DNA of 57,264 nucleotides from CANNBR01 sp964604015 (GCA_964604015.1 CAZRXF010000008.1:1-57264), one strand, 5' to 3'. Positions 42,336-51,762 are shown, numbered from the stretch's first letter. The notes: generated from the letters alone by a model not told the origin. Translations and numbers: made by a program.

Positions 42336-44897
42336 ATGACGCTACGTAACTACACCATTATCATAATAGTTGGATGTAATCAGTTGGGGTATGGCATGGA
42401 AATAGAAGAACCCCGTCTGTTTCATCCTGGTTATTTGACTGATCCTCATGAAGAAATACCGCCAAGACAAGGTGGTCGTGAACCCCAACGTCCCAAACCG
42501 CGGCAAGAGCCGATTCCTCGTGGTGGGGCTCGTGGAGGTGAACATGGGAGGCCGTCTGGCAAGCCAGGTTCAGGTACTGGTACGTACCATCAACCGCCGA
42601 TAGTTGTTTCTCCGTTACCTGGAAGGGGACGTCCTGGAGCGTTTGAACCCTATGTTCCTAAGAGTAACGGTGGTTCTTCTTCTTCTGAAAATCGGGAAGT
42701 GAGCACCTACCTTGAACAACGTAAAAGCAATCTTACTCGGTTAACTAAGCTGTTTGAGGGAGTTCCTTTAGATACTGTTGCTCACGCTCAAGCTCGCTAT
42801 CTTGAGAATATGCAAAATTTTTATACGCAAGGGACATTGACGCAGATGCCTGCTTCTTTGGCAGGAAGCTTCAGTTTGGCAGCAACAGATAGAACTGGTT
42901 CATCTCTTTTGCCGTGGATGGTCTTTCTGACAGACAGTTTTTCTTTTGCTGAACAGTTATCCCAATTGCCATCAGCAACGCAACTTGAAAGAAAGCAGTT
43001 TCAGCTTTCTCCTGATGAGCAGAATGTTTATGAGGGAACGCGAAACGCGCTTGTTACCGCATCACAACAATTTCTTAGTGCTGTGCAAACAATGGTTTCA
43101 CGCTATCCAGATCTTTTCTCAGGGGGAGCGCAACAAGGGAATTATCCTCCAGAAAAATTGGAGGCACTATCAGTGGGCACGCAGCAAATTGAGGGATTAT
43201 TGCAATCTGTTTTTGAGCAGCGAGATACCTATGTTTCTTGGCTCATGGAGCATTCCCCACAATCGCAAGAAGCATTGCTTTTGCAAGTAATTGACCAAGA
43301 TCCAGCTGTTGCAGCATGGAAGCAGCAGCAACAATTTGAGAGCAAAAAGCCTCTTTCTGTGTTTCCTTCCTATAAATCGTTCATGAAGAATTTTTCATTT
43401 TTTAATGTAAAAGGATCAGTGGAAAACTATGTGGGTCAGGGACCTGAAAAGTTTGCTACGGTTCAAGATTTGGTTACCGCTCTTGATCAAATTTCTTTCA
43501 TTCTTGAATCAGAAAATTTCTGGATTTCTTTTTTTCGAGGGTACTCAAAGGGATCAGTAGAAAAGGTGATTAAAGCAATTACTGACGCGTATCCTGATAC
43601 CTACATACCAAGCAAACGATTTATTGTGAATTATTGTAGGTCACATCGAATCTTTAAACCTGTAAGTTACTTTATTCCTAACATTGGACGATTTTTAATT
43701 GATGCTCAAAATCTTACGATTGAAGAGCTGGCAAAAAAATATGGGCACGGTTCTGAGCCACTGCAGGGTCTTGTGGATAACGTGTACGGAGCGGTGTACG
43801 TTCTTCAGCAAACTAACCAGACAGGGCAAGTGGCACAGCTTATGGCGCTTGAAAGAAAAATTATGACGCTCTATCCAAATCTTTCTCCGACTGTGGTGAG
43901 GCAAATGGTTGCGGGTCAGAATCTCCCATTACAACTTGTTTTTGATTCTCAATCAGGGCTTACGGAAATGCTTGCAACTGCCCAAAAAGAGCTTTCTAGT
44001 GCTAAACAGCAGGGAATAAAAAAATCACTTTCAAATTTGTCAGCCGCTTTGGATGCGGCAGCCATAGAACTGAATGTGCAAGGGTTGCAAAGATCACTTG
44101 GTACGGCAGGAGAAGATGTCTCAGAAGGTCTGAAGTTGAAAAGGTCACTTCGATCGGTTTTAAAAGAGTTAGATGCTGTTGAAAGTGCATTGGGGCAACA
44201 AGGCTCTGCAACTTCGCTGGGATCAGCTGATGGAGCTGTATTTGAAACACAACTTTCATCATTGAAAAGAGATGCTATGAAAATTGGTCTAGACGCTGCT
44301 TATGAGCAAGCAAAAGAACGGCAAGATGACCTGGGAGACCAGCTTGTTAGTATCGTAAGAGATCTGACAACGAGTTATCTCTTGATGCCAAAGCTTCCAC
44401 CGTTGTGGGGAACATTCTTTATAGAGCAGCAGGCGGCACTTAAGTCGCTTGATAGTTGGATGTTGGGAGCGGCGGTAGAGCCAAGGGATGAGATTAATCC
44501 GGACGATGTCAATTCATTGGTTGTTCAGATCGCGGCAAAAAGTGCTCTTGAAAAGGAAAATGAAAGTGATTTTCAAGCATGCATCTGGGCATCAAACAAA
44601 ATGGGGATCATGGAAAGCAAAGTGAAATGTATGGAATCCTTGATAAAGATAAAAACGACCCCATTGTTCATCACTGGTTATAAAAATGCTCTCAAAGACC
44701 TTAAGGCAGATCTTGAATTTTTATACAGTTCTCGTCGTGTGCAAAAATGCTTGAATGTGATTGCACGTCGTGCATTCTTATCGCAAGAGATTCACAGTCT
44801 CGAGGCACGAATCGAACAAGTAGAAAAGAATCAGGAGAAGAAAAGCTCACCGGATCAGGAGTCACACCGAGAGCAAGTTCAAAAAGAAACCGCGTAA
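42336..44897 (+). CDS. large exported helical protein of unknown function
   Basis: 853 residues; GGAGAGG upstream. A short hydrophobic N-terminus (YTIIIIVGCNQLGYGM) is followed by a disordered Pro/Gly/Arg-rich region (residues ~30-120, for example PRQGGREPQRPKPRQEP). The remainder is Gln- and Leu-rich and looks all-helical. It ends in a coiled coil (LSQEIHSLEARIEQVEKNQE). No domain recognised. The disordered, basic segment and long helical body resemble a surface or secreted effector, but that is conjecture. Stands alone before the OPT gene. Confidence 0.7.
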   Translation: MTLRNYTIIIIVGCNQLGYGMEIEEPRLFHPGYLTDPHEEIPPRQGGREPQRPKPRQEPIPRGGARGGEHGRPSGKPGSGTGTYHQPPIVVSPLPGRGRPGAFEPYVPKSNGGSSSSENREVSTYLEQRKSNLTRLTKLFEGVPLDTVAHAQARYLENMQNFYTQGTLTQMPASLAGSFSLAATDRTGSSLLPWMVFLTDSFSFAEQLSQLPSATQLERKQFQLSPDEQNVYEGTRNALVTASQQFLSAVQTMVSRYPDLFSGGAQQGNYPPEKLEALSVGTQQIEGLLQSVFEQRDTYVSWLMEHSPQSQEALLLQVIDQDPAVAAWKQQQQFESKKPLSVFPSYKSFMKNFSFFNVKGSVENYVGQGPEKFATVQDLVTALDQISFILESENFWISFFRGYSKGSVEKVIKAITDAYPDTYIPSKRFIVNYCRSHRIFKPVSYFIPNIGRFLIDAQNLTIEELAKKYGHGSEPLQGLVDNVYGAVYVLQQTNQTGQVAQLMALERKIMTLYPNLSPTVVRQMVAGQNLPLQLVFDSQSGLTEMLATAQKELSSAKQQGIKKSLSNLSAALDAAAIELNVQGLQRSLGTAGEDVSEGLKLKRSLRSVLKELDAVESALGQQGSATSLGSADGAVFETQLSSLKRDAMKIGLDAAYEQAKERQDDLGDQLVSIVRDLTTSYLLMPKLPPLWGTFFIEQQAALKSLDSWMLGAAVEPRDEINPDDVNSLVVQIAAKSALEKENESDFQACIWASNKMGIMESKVKCMESLIKIKTTPLFITGYKNALKDLKADLEFLYSSRRVQKCLNVIARRAFLSQEIHSLEARIEQVEKNQEKKSSPDQESHREQVQKETA

Positions 44898-44974
44898 AAC
44901 CAAGTTTCGCTTACCATCTCTTTCTGGTAGAGTAGGGGCAAATCTCCAATCATGTTTCTACCGAGGGCGAAAGC

Positions 44975-46555
44975 ATGGCAACTGCTACCGTTATTTGTGC
45001 AATTCTTTTCTCTGTCTTTTCAACAAGTGTGCTGACCTATATTTCGATAGCAACACCCATTGGCCCCTGGATGGGGCCGACCCTTGCATTATGCGCGGTG
45101 TTTTTTGCGCGATTTTTTCCTTCGTTTACTTCTTCAAGAATTATCTGCGCAGCGGCTGCTGGGTCATTGGGTGGCATTATGGCAACGGCATTTGGATTTT
45201 CATTTCCCACAATTTACTTTCTTGATAAACCGTTTTTTCAGGCGTGGGTGCAGCATCCGACTTCTTTTATTCTTTCTGTTGCAGCACTTGCGTGCGTTGC
45301 TGGATTATTGGGTCTTTGGGTCGCGTCATTGGCGCAACGATCACTGTTACATGAGCAACAATTAACCTTTCCTGTCGGTGTGTTGGTGTATAAGATTGCC
45401 TATGCTGCTGATAACAAGGGTAGTTTGCGACAACTTGTTGGTGGTTTTGTAGGAACGGTTGCCTACTGCATTGTGCAAGCAACTCAGTGGTTTCAGCGTT
45501 TTATTCCTGCAACGGTAACGTTTACGCAGCCCTACCGATTGGGACCGTTAGCGCTTCCTGCCATACAATGTAATATGAGTATTCTTCCGATGCTCTGGGC
45601 TATTGGATTTATCGCGGGGAGTATGATTACTATTCCTCTTTTGGTTGGTACGTTAAGCAAAATTTTTATTCTCGATCTTTTGAATCAGTGGTGTTTTCCT
45701 CACCTTTCAGTTTCAACATTTTTATTTGCCTTTTGTAGCGGTATGGTAGTCATAGGTGCTCTTTCAAGTTTGTTAGCAATGCCAAAACAGTTGTTTGATT
45801 TTGTAAAAAAAACGGTGCAAAAAGATGCTCCAGTGACAAGTGATACCGCCGTTTTATGGGCACTGATTCCAGTTCTTGTTGTAGTGGGACTCTTTTTTTG
45901 GTGGTTTAATTTTCCATTTCTTTCGCAAATTTACATTACTTTCTTTTCAGTTATTTGTGCCTATCAGATAGCGGTGTTTGCGGGAAAAGTTGGTCTCGCT
46001 CCGCTGGGTCGTTTTGCCACGTTTGTCATGGTTCCTGGTATGCTTCTTTTTGGACTTGATGCTTTGCAAATTACGATTCTTGCAACCTTTGTAGAAGCAT
46101 GCGGTGGGATAGCAACAGATGGATTGTTTGGAAAAAAGGCAGGAATGCTCGCAAACGTTGAGCAGCGTACCATTACCAACTATCAAATTTTGGGGATTTT
46201 TGTTTGTTCGATAACGGTTGGTGTGGTGATGTGGTTGCTTGTTTCACATTTTGAATTAGGATCATCGACACTTTTTGCAGAGCGAGCACAAGGGCGGGCA
46301 TTGTTAGTTGATGCGGCAAAGTTTGATTACTACGTACTTGCCTGTGGTGCTCTCTACGGATTGCTACTTAAAAAATTGGGGTTCAATCCGATGCTGGTGT
46401 TGGGAGGGCTGTTAATGCCACTTTCTCTCACGCTGGGGTTAGTTTTTGGGGGGCTTTCGTCATCCCTGGTAGGCAAAGAGGTCGATTATGAACCACTCTG
46501 TTCAGGTATGTTTGCGGCAAATTCATTGTGCATGATCTTTCAGGCGTTATTGTAG
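44975..46555 (+). CDS. OPT-family oligopeptide/metal-chelate transporter
   Basis: 526 residues and about 13-14 transmembrane segments. Family features include GPWMGPTLALCAVFFARFF, EQQLTFPVGVLVYKIAYAAD (the F-P-S/V-G motif) and repeated Gly-rich helices. OPT proteins import small peptides or siderophore/metal complexes by proton symport. The protein is shorter than most (600+), and the family call is by pattern. A peptide importer would suit a host-fed organism. Confidence 0.8.
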   Translation: MATATVICAILFSVFSTSVLTYISIATPIGPWMGPTLALCAVFFARFFPSFTSSRIICAAAAGSLGGIMATAFGFSFPTIYFLDKPFFQAWVQHPTSFILSVAALACVAGLLGLWVASLAQRSLLHEQQLTFPVGVLVYKIAYAADNKGSLRQLVGGFVGTVAYCIVQATQWFQRFIPATVTFTQPYRLGPLALPAIQCNMSILPMLWAIGFIAGSMITIPLLVGTLSKIFILDLLNQWCFPHLSVSTFLFAFCSGMVVIGALSSLLAMPKQLFDFVKKTVQKDAPVTSDTAVLWALIPVLVVVGLFFWWFNFPFLSQIYITFFSVICAYQIAVFAGKVGLAPLGRFATFVMVPGMLLFGLDALQITILATFVEACGGIATDGLFGKKAGMLANVEQRTITNYQILGIFVCSITVGVVMWLLVSHFELGSSTLFAERAQGRALLVDAAKFDYYVLACGALYGLLLKKLGFNPMLVLGGLLMPLSLTLGLVFGGLSSSLVGKEVDYEPLCSGMFAANSLCMIFQALL

Positions 46556-46579
46556 AGAGTGCGCACTAGTAATGGAGTT

Positions 46580-47314
46580 CTATGCTTCAGGTCTTTCAAT
46601 TTTTTTTACAAAAAGAGCTCCGGTAGGGCGTGCTTTTTTGTAACCATTTTTTTCATAAAACCTGACTGCAGCATCGAGGCTTACCACTGTTATCGCATTG
46701 ATTGACGGTGCATGCTGTTGCAAGTGGTGGTAAAGGAAGGATTCAAGTTCCGTTCCTATCCTCTTTCCTTGATATTCCTCTGTGACATCAAAGTTATGTA
46801 TGTAGACCGCCTGTGGCCTGTCGAGTGAATTTACGTAGACAATTCTTCCGACGCATTTTCCATCGATGTTTGCAGAAATGTGTTTCATTCCCGAATGTCC
46901 ATTGCAAGCTAGGTAATCGTGAGCAAGGAACCAAAGCCTTGTTCGATTGATTGCATACGAAACAAGTGTTGCTAGTTCATATCCTTCGGGTTCAACTGAT
47001 TGTTGGTGAGGGCAAAACTGTGAAAAAAGATGTGAGGAAGCTGGCGGCGTAGCTAAAGGTCCTTGGGGGAAAAGGCCTTCGTGGATGGTGACGCTTTGCC
47101 CGTTTGTTAGTGTACATTTTTTGTGATGAACAATGTCTGGGATTGGTTCTTCCAGATGTGTGTGGTGCGATACGAGGTGTGCTGTTAGTCCTGCTGTAAC
47201 AAGGGATGGTAAAAGGCGTGTGTAGGCGCGTAACGATGCGCAAATCGGAGTTTGAAGTAACAGTGTAAGGCATAAAAGCTTCTGACCGGTCAAATAACGA
47301 AATAAGAAGTCCAT
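46580..47314 (-). CDS. exported GNAT acetyltransferase, third gene of operon
   Basis: 244 residues; AAAGGAA site. Hydrophobic N-terminus (KLLCLTLLLQTPICASL) suggests export. C-terminal GNAT fold: strand VYIHNFDVTEEYQGKRIGTELESFL with the acetyl-CoA pyrophosphate loop Q-x-x-R-I-G-T, then VSLDAAVRFYEKNGYKKA. Lies 17 bases after the second GNAT gene. GNAT enzymes normally work where acetyl-CoA is available, so an exported copy implies action in a host cell or loss of cleavage; this is inference. Confidence 0.82.
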   Translation of the reverse strand: MDFLFRYLTGQKLLCLTLLLQTPICASLRAYTRLLPSLVTAGLTAHLVSHHTHLEEPIPDIVHHKKCTLTNGQSVTIHEGLFPQGPLATPPASSHLFSQFCPHQQSVEPEGYELATLVSYAINRTRLWFLAHDYLACNGHSGMKHISANIDGKCVGRIVYVNSLDRPQAVYIHNFDVTEEYQGKRIGTELESFLYHHLQQHAPSINAITVVSLDAAVRFYEKNGYKKARPTGALFVKKIERPEA

Positions 47315-47331
47315 AGAGAATTCCTTTTTTG

Positions 47332-47874
47332 TTAAGAGCGTGCGCCAGATAGAGCGTCAGCTGCTGCTCCACGGTCCCGGCACATTTTTTTGGGGTCTTC
47401 TTTATCGAATGAGTAAAATCCAAATTTTTCATAAAATTTCATGGTAGCTGCTAAACTATAAAGCTTGATCGAGCATGGTGTGTATTCTATCAGATAATTG
47501 AGAATGGTGGCTCCGATACCATCTTTCTGAAAAGGTATGAGTACGGCCATGTCTGAAAGATAAAGGTAAGGTCTGTCTTCTGCTGGTGATAAAAGATGTG
47601 CTGCTGCAATGAGTTCCTTCGTCGAATCTGTTTGGCTTTGAAGATAAACGCCAATATCTTGGTGACCTGGTGTGGAAAGAATTGACTCAAACTCGTCCTC
47701 TAATAATTGTTTGACCTTCCTTTGTTCTGCTTGCGCTGTAACAAGAGAAAGCGTACAAACCCTACCTGTCTTTGTTGTGAATTCCTTCTCTGGAAAGGTG
47801 ACCATTGCCTGACAGTGTTGAGCGATCGTTATCAGACCGACAAAGATGAGTAAAAAAAACTGTTTTTTGTTCAT
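47332..47874 (-). CDS. exported GNAT acetyltransferase, second gene of operon
   Basis: 180 residues from ATG 47874, AGGAAAA upstream. Signal peptide MNKKQFFLLIFVGLITIAQHCQ. The GNAT part has LYLSDMAVLIPFQKDGIGATIL (acetyl-CoA loop QKDGIG) and ATMKFYEKFGFYSFD. Its start overlaps the stop of the previous gene by four bases (ATGA). Related to its two neighbours. Confidence 0.82.
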   Translation of the reverse strand: MNKKQFFLLIFVGLITIAQHCQAMVTFPEKEFTTKTGRVCTLSLVTAQAEQRKVKQLLEDEFESILSTPGHQDIGVYLQSQTDSTKELIAAAHLLSPAEDRPYLYLSDMAVLIPFQKDGIGATILNYLIEYTPCSIKLYSLAATMKFYEKFGFYSFDKEDPKKMCRDRGAAADALSGARS

Positions 47875-48536
47875 AATGATTTTCCTACCTGTACGGTGTA
47901 AGTGGTTGGCGTTTGGGGAACCATGCACTTAGAAAAATAAAATTGTTGTGGGTTACCACTCTGCACAAATCCCAGTTTTTTATAAAAATCACAGGCGTCG
48001 GGGGCACTTTCAAGATCGATAAACTGGCATCCTGTTTGATCGATGATGTAATTGACAAGATGCGTTCCTACTTTTTGTGTGCGGAATCCTGGAACCGTGA
48101 CGAGAAAAGCTAAGTATGCTTTTTTCAGGAAAGAATTGTTCTGGTACAGTGCTACACCTGCGAGTGCTGGAAGATAGTTTGCCGTGATTTGAGCACGTAC
48201 CCACGTGTAATCTGTTCTGCTGGAAGGAGTTTTAAACCAGTGATTTGCTATGCCAAACGTGTCTTCCAGAAGCCTGGTTTCTTCGATGCGTCTCTGATTA
48301 TTTTTTGAAAGTGGAAAGATTTCCAGTGCGCGTCCTTCACCTAAAGGTATCCGTTGTAATGTCGGAACGTGAAGGAGAGGATTTCTTGCAGACGATTTGC
48401 CCAACCATAATGCGTGGGCAATGTGTTTTGCAGGACCTGATGCAACGCTGATCATCGGCTTGGTGGTCGATGCAATAAGGGCGGTACAGATAAGGCCAGC
48501 AACCTTAATAATTGTTTTTAGGTTTAGTTTCTTCAT
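47871..48536 (-). CDS. exported GNAT acetyltransferase, first gene of operon
   Basis: 221 residues; AAGGAGAG ahead of ATG 48536. N-terminal signal (IIKVAGLICTALIASTTKP). GNAT elements are YLAFLVTVPGFRTQKVGTHLVNYII (loop RTQKVG) and DACDFYKKLGFVQSGN. Begins the minus-strand operon of three GNATs; the shared palindrome TTCTAATAGAA is 43 bases upstream. Substrate unknown. Confidence 0.82.
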   Translation of the reverse strand: MKKLNLKTIIKVAGLICTALIASTTKPMISVASGPAKHIAHALWLGKSSARNPLLHVPTLQRIPLGEGRALEIFPLSKNNQRRIEETRLLEDTFGIANHWFKTPSSRTDYTWVRAQITANYLPALAGVALYQNNSFLKKAYLAFLVTVPGFRTQKVGTHLVNYIIDQTGCQFIDLESAPDACDFYKKLGFVQSGNPQQFYFSKCMVPQTPTTYTVQVGKSL

Positions 48537-48578
48537 AACTCTCCTTATTTTCTTCTTAAATCATGGCACTATATTATA

Positions 48579-48589
48579 TTCTAATAGAA
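48579..48589. promoter_or_regulatory. 11-bp palindrome TTCTAATAGAA, copy 2
   Basis: Same sequence as 33747-33757. On the minus strand it runs into TATAAT, a perfect -10 box, so it may be an operator touching the promoter of the GNAT operon. Confidence 0.4.
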
Positions 48590-48650
48590 ATTTTAAAAAA
48601 TACAAGGGATAAAAATAAGCTTGGGGAACGATAGCCTGCCTTAAATCTCG

Positions 48651-48678
48651 TGGCACTACTGGTAAAAGGAGCTATACT
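48651..48678 (+). promoter_or_regulatory. possible promoter for pgi
   Basis: TGGCAC (48651-48656), 16-base spacer, TATACT (48673-48678), shortly before the pgi start. Confidence 0.4.
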
Positions 48679-48696
48679 ACGCATTTTTACAGATTG

Positions 48697-50034
48697 ATGC
48701 GTGGGATAGGGATGGAACAGAAAGAGATTACCTTTTTATATAAGGAATCATGCGGGATATCAGAGACTGAGCTTGCTGCAGTGGCTGTGGACAAAGAAGT
48801 AGAAGATGAGCGACTAAGGTTACGGAAGCTTTTTGAAAGTGGTAATTGTTTGTCTACCCCCTACGCTTCATTAGCTGTTCCTTTTGATACTCAAGCGTTG
48901 TCATGTGTGCAAGCAGTGGTGACCCAGAAAAAGAAATTGTGTCCTACTGTTTTGGTAGTGGTAGGGATTGGAGGATCAAGTCTTGGAGCAAAAGCGGTTC
49001 ACCAGGCCGTGTTTGGAAGATTGCGTGTGCATCAGCCATCAGCTACGCCAGCGTTGTACTTTGCAGAGACGGTGGATGCTGATCGTATGGCGGCCATTTT
49101 ATCAGTTTTGAAGCGTGAGCTTGCTGCAGGTCATGTGGTGCTGATCAATGTGGTTACCAAATCAGGAACCACAATTGAAACATTGGCAAATTTCTCTGTG
49201 ATTATCGAATTGTTAAAGAAGTATCATCCGCATACGTACCGCGAGTTGGTGGTAGTAACAACAGATAAAGGGTCTCCATTGTGGCAGTGGGCATGCGATG
49301 AAGGGTGTACAGCACTTGAAGTTCCCAAGATGGTTGGAGGACGCTATTCTGTTTTTTCTCCGGTTGGGCTCTTTCCATTAGGCATGACAGGAGTCGACAT
49401 TGAAGCGCTTTGTGCGGGAGCGCGAAAGATGGTGGTGCGTTGTTTGCAAGGACAGGCTCCTACTAATCCTGCAGTAATGAGTGCTTTGATTCAGTGGTAC
49501 CACTACCAGCACGGGGTAGTTATCAACGATCTTTTTTTGTTCTCAGTTGATTTGGAAGCAGTGGGCAAATGGTATCGACAGCTGCTAGCAGAAAGTATTG
49601 GCAAGGAATTTGATAAAGAAGGTCGGCAAGTTTTGATGGGAATTACTCCAACAATTTCTCTTGGAAGCATCGATCTTCATTCTGTTGCCCAACTTGCTTT
49701 AGGCGGGCCACGAGATAAGTTCACAACCTTTGTGACGGTAGAAAAAAATGCTCACATAATTACGGTTCCAAAAGATACTTTTGCATGTGCGGGGTTGTCA
49801 TTTTCCAGCATCATGCATGCACTTTCTGAAGGAACCAAAGAGGCATATAAGAAAAATAAAAGGCCGTTTTGTTCAGTAGTGCTTCCTGAAAAAAGTGAGT
49901 TTTACATTGGACAATTTTTACAGTTAAAAATGCTTGAGGTCATGTACCTTGGTTTTTTGTGTAACGTTGATCCGTTTGATCAGCCCAATGTAGAATTATA
50001 CAAACAGGAAGCATACAAACTGTTAGGCTCATAA
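48697..50034 (+). CDS. pgi: glucose-6-phosphate isomerase
   Basis: About 445 residues. Converts glucose-6-phosphate to fructose-6-phosphate in glycolysis. SIS-domain motifs: LVVVGIGGSSLGAKAVHQA, NVVTKSGTTIETLANF (sugar phosphate binding), VGGRYSVFSPVGLFPL, and a C-terminal Lys-containing helix. Size is like the short Gram-positive-type PGI (~450). The start is uncertain: TTG 48694, ATG 48697 or ATG 48712, the last with GTGGGA ahead. The next gene begins 5 bases after the stop. Confidence 0.95.
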   Translation: MRGIGMEQKEITFLYKESCGISETELAAVAVDKEVEDERLRLRKLFESGNCLSTPYASLAVPFDTQALSCVQAVVTQKKKLCPTVLVVVGIGGSSLGAKAVHQAVFGRLRVHQPSATPALYFAETVDADRMAAILSVLKRELAAGHVVLINVVTKSGTTIETLANFSVIIELLKKYHPHTYRELVVVTTDKGSPLWQWACDEGCTALEVPKMVGGRYSVFSPVGLFPLGMTGVDIEALCAGARKMVVRCLQGQAPTNPAVMSALIQWYHYQHGVVINDLFLFSVDLEAVGKWYRQLLAESIGKEFDKEGRQVLMGITPTISLGSIDLHSVAQLALGGPRDKFTTFVTVEKNAHIITVPKDTFACAGLSFSSIMHALSEGTKEAYKKNKRPFCSVVLPEKSEFYIGQFLQLKMLEVMYLGFLCNVDPFDQPNVELYKQEAYKLLGS

Positions 50035-50039
50035 AGGGA

Positions 50040-50714
50040 ATGATGATGAACCTTCTAAAAGTTTCGATTCTGGTTTTCACGGTACTGGTAGTTTCTAGTG
50101 ATAGGTGTGCGCAGTTTGATGGTTTTGAAGTTTTGGCAGTTCTTGCAAGTGGAGCTGGTTCGCAGAATCAATCACGGGAAGATGAATTTGTAGACATCCT
50201 GACTGTTGATAAAAACCTGGGTGTTGGCATGAGATGTGAGGCTGATGCAGCCCCCATGCAAGAAGTGCCTGGTATTGCTCCAACACAAACTGAACCTGTG
50301 CAAGTGTTACATATGGCTAACTCAACGGCGGTAGGAGTGTCGTCTAAGCATCCAAGACCACACTATTTTTGTGCAGCATGCAACGTTGTCTTTGCTTACT
50401 GCCTTAACGGTGGTAAGTCTCATAAAGGAGCAAAACCAGGATGCACGTATGTAGGTGGAGCATATCTTGTATCACGGGTGCAGGAGCAGGAAAAGCCAAC
50501 AGTTGGTGAGCCTAGAAGGCAGCCTGTAGCGCCACGGGTCAAGAGAAGAAATTGTCTTTTTTGTAATGTGGAATTTGGGTATTGGAAAAAGGACGGGACT
50601 CATACGAAGTCTAAATCGGGCTGTTCGTTACGAAAAAATTTTCCCTTGCCCCAATTCGGCGTATCAGAGTTAGAGGACATAGTTAGAGTTTCTGGAGAAG
50701 GTAGCTTTCAATAA
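50040..50714 (+). CDS. exported protein with two CCHC zinc-finger-like motifs
   Basis: 224 residues; AAAGGGA site; signal peptide (LLKVSILVFTVLVVSSDRCA). Two copies of one motif: FCAACNVVFAYCLNGGKSHK ending GAKPGC, and NCLFCNVEFGYWKKDGTHTK ending SKSGC. Each fits C-x2-C-N-V-x-F-x-Y-x(n)-G-x(2)-H-x-K-x-K-x-G-C, suggesting a Cys2-His-Cys zinc site. Between them lies a basic linker. Zinc fingers in an exported protein are unusual and suggest nucleic-acid or protein binding outside the cytoplasm, perhaps in a host; inference. Overlaps prfB's 3' end convergently. Confidence 0.75.
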   Translation: MMMNLLKVSILVFTVLVVSSDRCAQFDGFEVLAVLASGAGSQNQSREDEFVDILTVDKNLGVGMRCEADAAPMQEVPGIAPTQTEPVQVLHMANSTAVGVSSKHPRPHYFCAACNVVFAYCLNGGKSHKGAKPGCTYVGGAYLVSRVQEQEKPTVGEPRRQPVAPRVKRRNCLFCNVEFGYWKKDGTHTKSKSGCSLRKNFPLPQFGVSELEDIVRVSGEGSFQ

Positions 50715-51762
50715 ACCCCATAAGATCTCCGTCTAAAACTAGGTCAGGTTGCTGTGATTCATAATCAGTTCGATGATCCTTAACCATTTTGTAAGGATGT
50801 AGAACATATGATCTGATCTGAGAGCCCCATTCAATCTTCTTTTTTTCGTAAGAGGCGTTCTTGGCAAGTGCTTCCTCTTCCTGTTTTTGTGCAAGTTTTG
50901 CTTTGAGCATCTTCATCGCAGTTTCTTTATTTTGTCCCTGTGAGCGTTCGTTTTGGCATTGCACCACAATTCCTGATGGGAGATGAGTGATGCGAATAGC
51001 AGATTCAGTCTTGTTAACGTGCTGGCCACCCGCTCCGCCTGCACGGTAGGTATCGATGCGTAGGTCTTCAGGATTGATAGTAATTTCAACTTTTGGAGTT
51101 TCTGGAACAACGTGAACGCCGGCAAATGATGTGTGGCGGCGCTTGTTTGCATCATACGGAGAAATGCGCACAAGACGATGGATACCATGTTCACTTTTAA
51201 AAAGTCCGTACGGATTTTTTCCTTTTACAAAAATGGTTGCACCTTTGATGCCTGCTTCATCAGCTGGTTGGTAGTCGACAATCGAAAAATCAAGGTTATG
51301 TTGCTCGCAAAAACGGCAATACATACGCAAGAGCATTTCTGCCCAATCTTGAGATTCAGTTCCGCCGGCACCAGAGTTGATATTTACAAAGCAATTTGAG
51401 CTGTCTTGCTCTTCGTGTAATAAGAGCTGGATTTTAAAAGATCGGATTGAACGTCCTAGTTGTCTGATTTCATCAGTAAGTTTGGTAAGTTCCGCTTCGT
51501 CATCTTTAAAGAGTTCGACCAGATCAACGGTTTCTTGAAATTGAGAAATAATAATTTGATACAGTTCGCGCTGGTTTTTAAGAGCCTGAAGTTCTTTCAA
51601 AATGTGTGCTTGTTTAGGATCTTGCCAGACAGCGACATCTTGGCCCTTAAGTTCAAGTGCGGCAATACGTTCGTCACATTGAGCATTTTTCCAGAAGGTT
51701 TTTATAACGGCAACATCCGGTTCAAGATGTTTAAGTTGTTCACGTAATGTGTCGATGAGCAT
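50683..51762 (-). CDS. prfB: peptide chain release factor 2
   Basis: 359 residues, AAAGGAT upstream. Domain 1 (VWQDPKQAHILKELQALKN), the anticodon-like recognition region, then the catalytic GGQ in RAGGAGGQHVNKTESAI. The stop-codon tripeptide is SPY (RISPYDANKRRHTSF), where RF2 normally has SPF. The N-terminal region reads straight through the place where many bacteria have a UGA programmed frameshift. RF2 reads UAA and UGA; UGA ends several genes here, so the standard code is in use. Confidence 0.95.
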   Translation of the reverse strand: MLIDTLREQLKHLEPDVAVIKTFWKNAQCDERIAALELKGQDVAVWQDPKQAHILKELQALKNQRELYQIIISQFQETVDLVELFKDDEAELTKLTDEIRQLGRSIRSFKIQLLLHEEQDSSNCFVNINSGAGGTESQDWAEMLLRMYCRFCEQHNLDFSIVDYQPADEAGIKGATIFVKGKNPYGLFKSEHGIHRLVRISPYDANKRRHTSFAGVHVVPETPKVEITINPEDLRIDTYRAGGAGGQHVNKTESAIRITHLPSGIVVQCQNERSQGQNKETAMKMLKAKLAQKQEEEALAKNASYEKKKIEWGSQIRSYVLHPYKMVKDHRTDYESQQPDLVLDGDLMGFIESYLLQKL

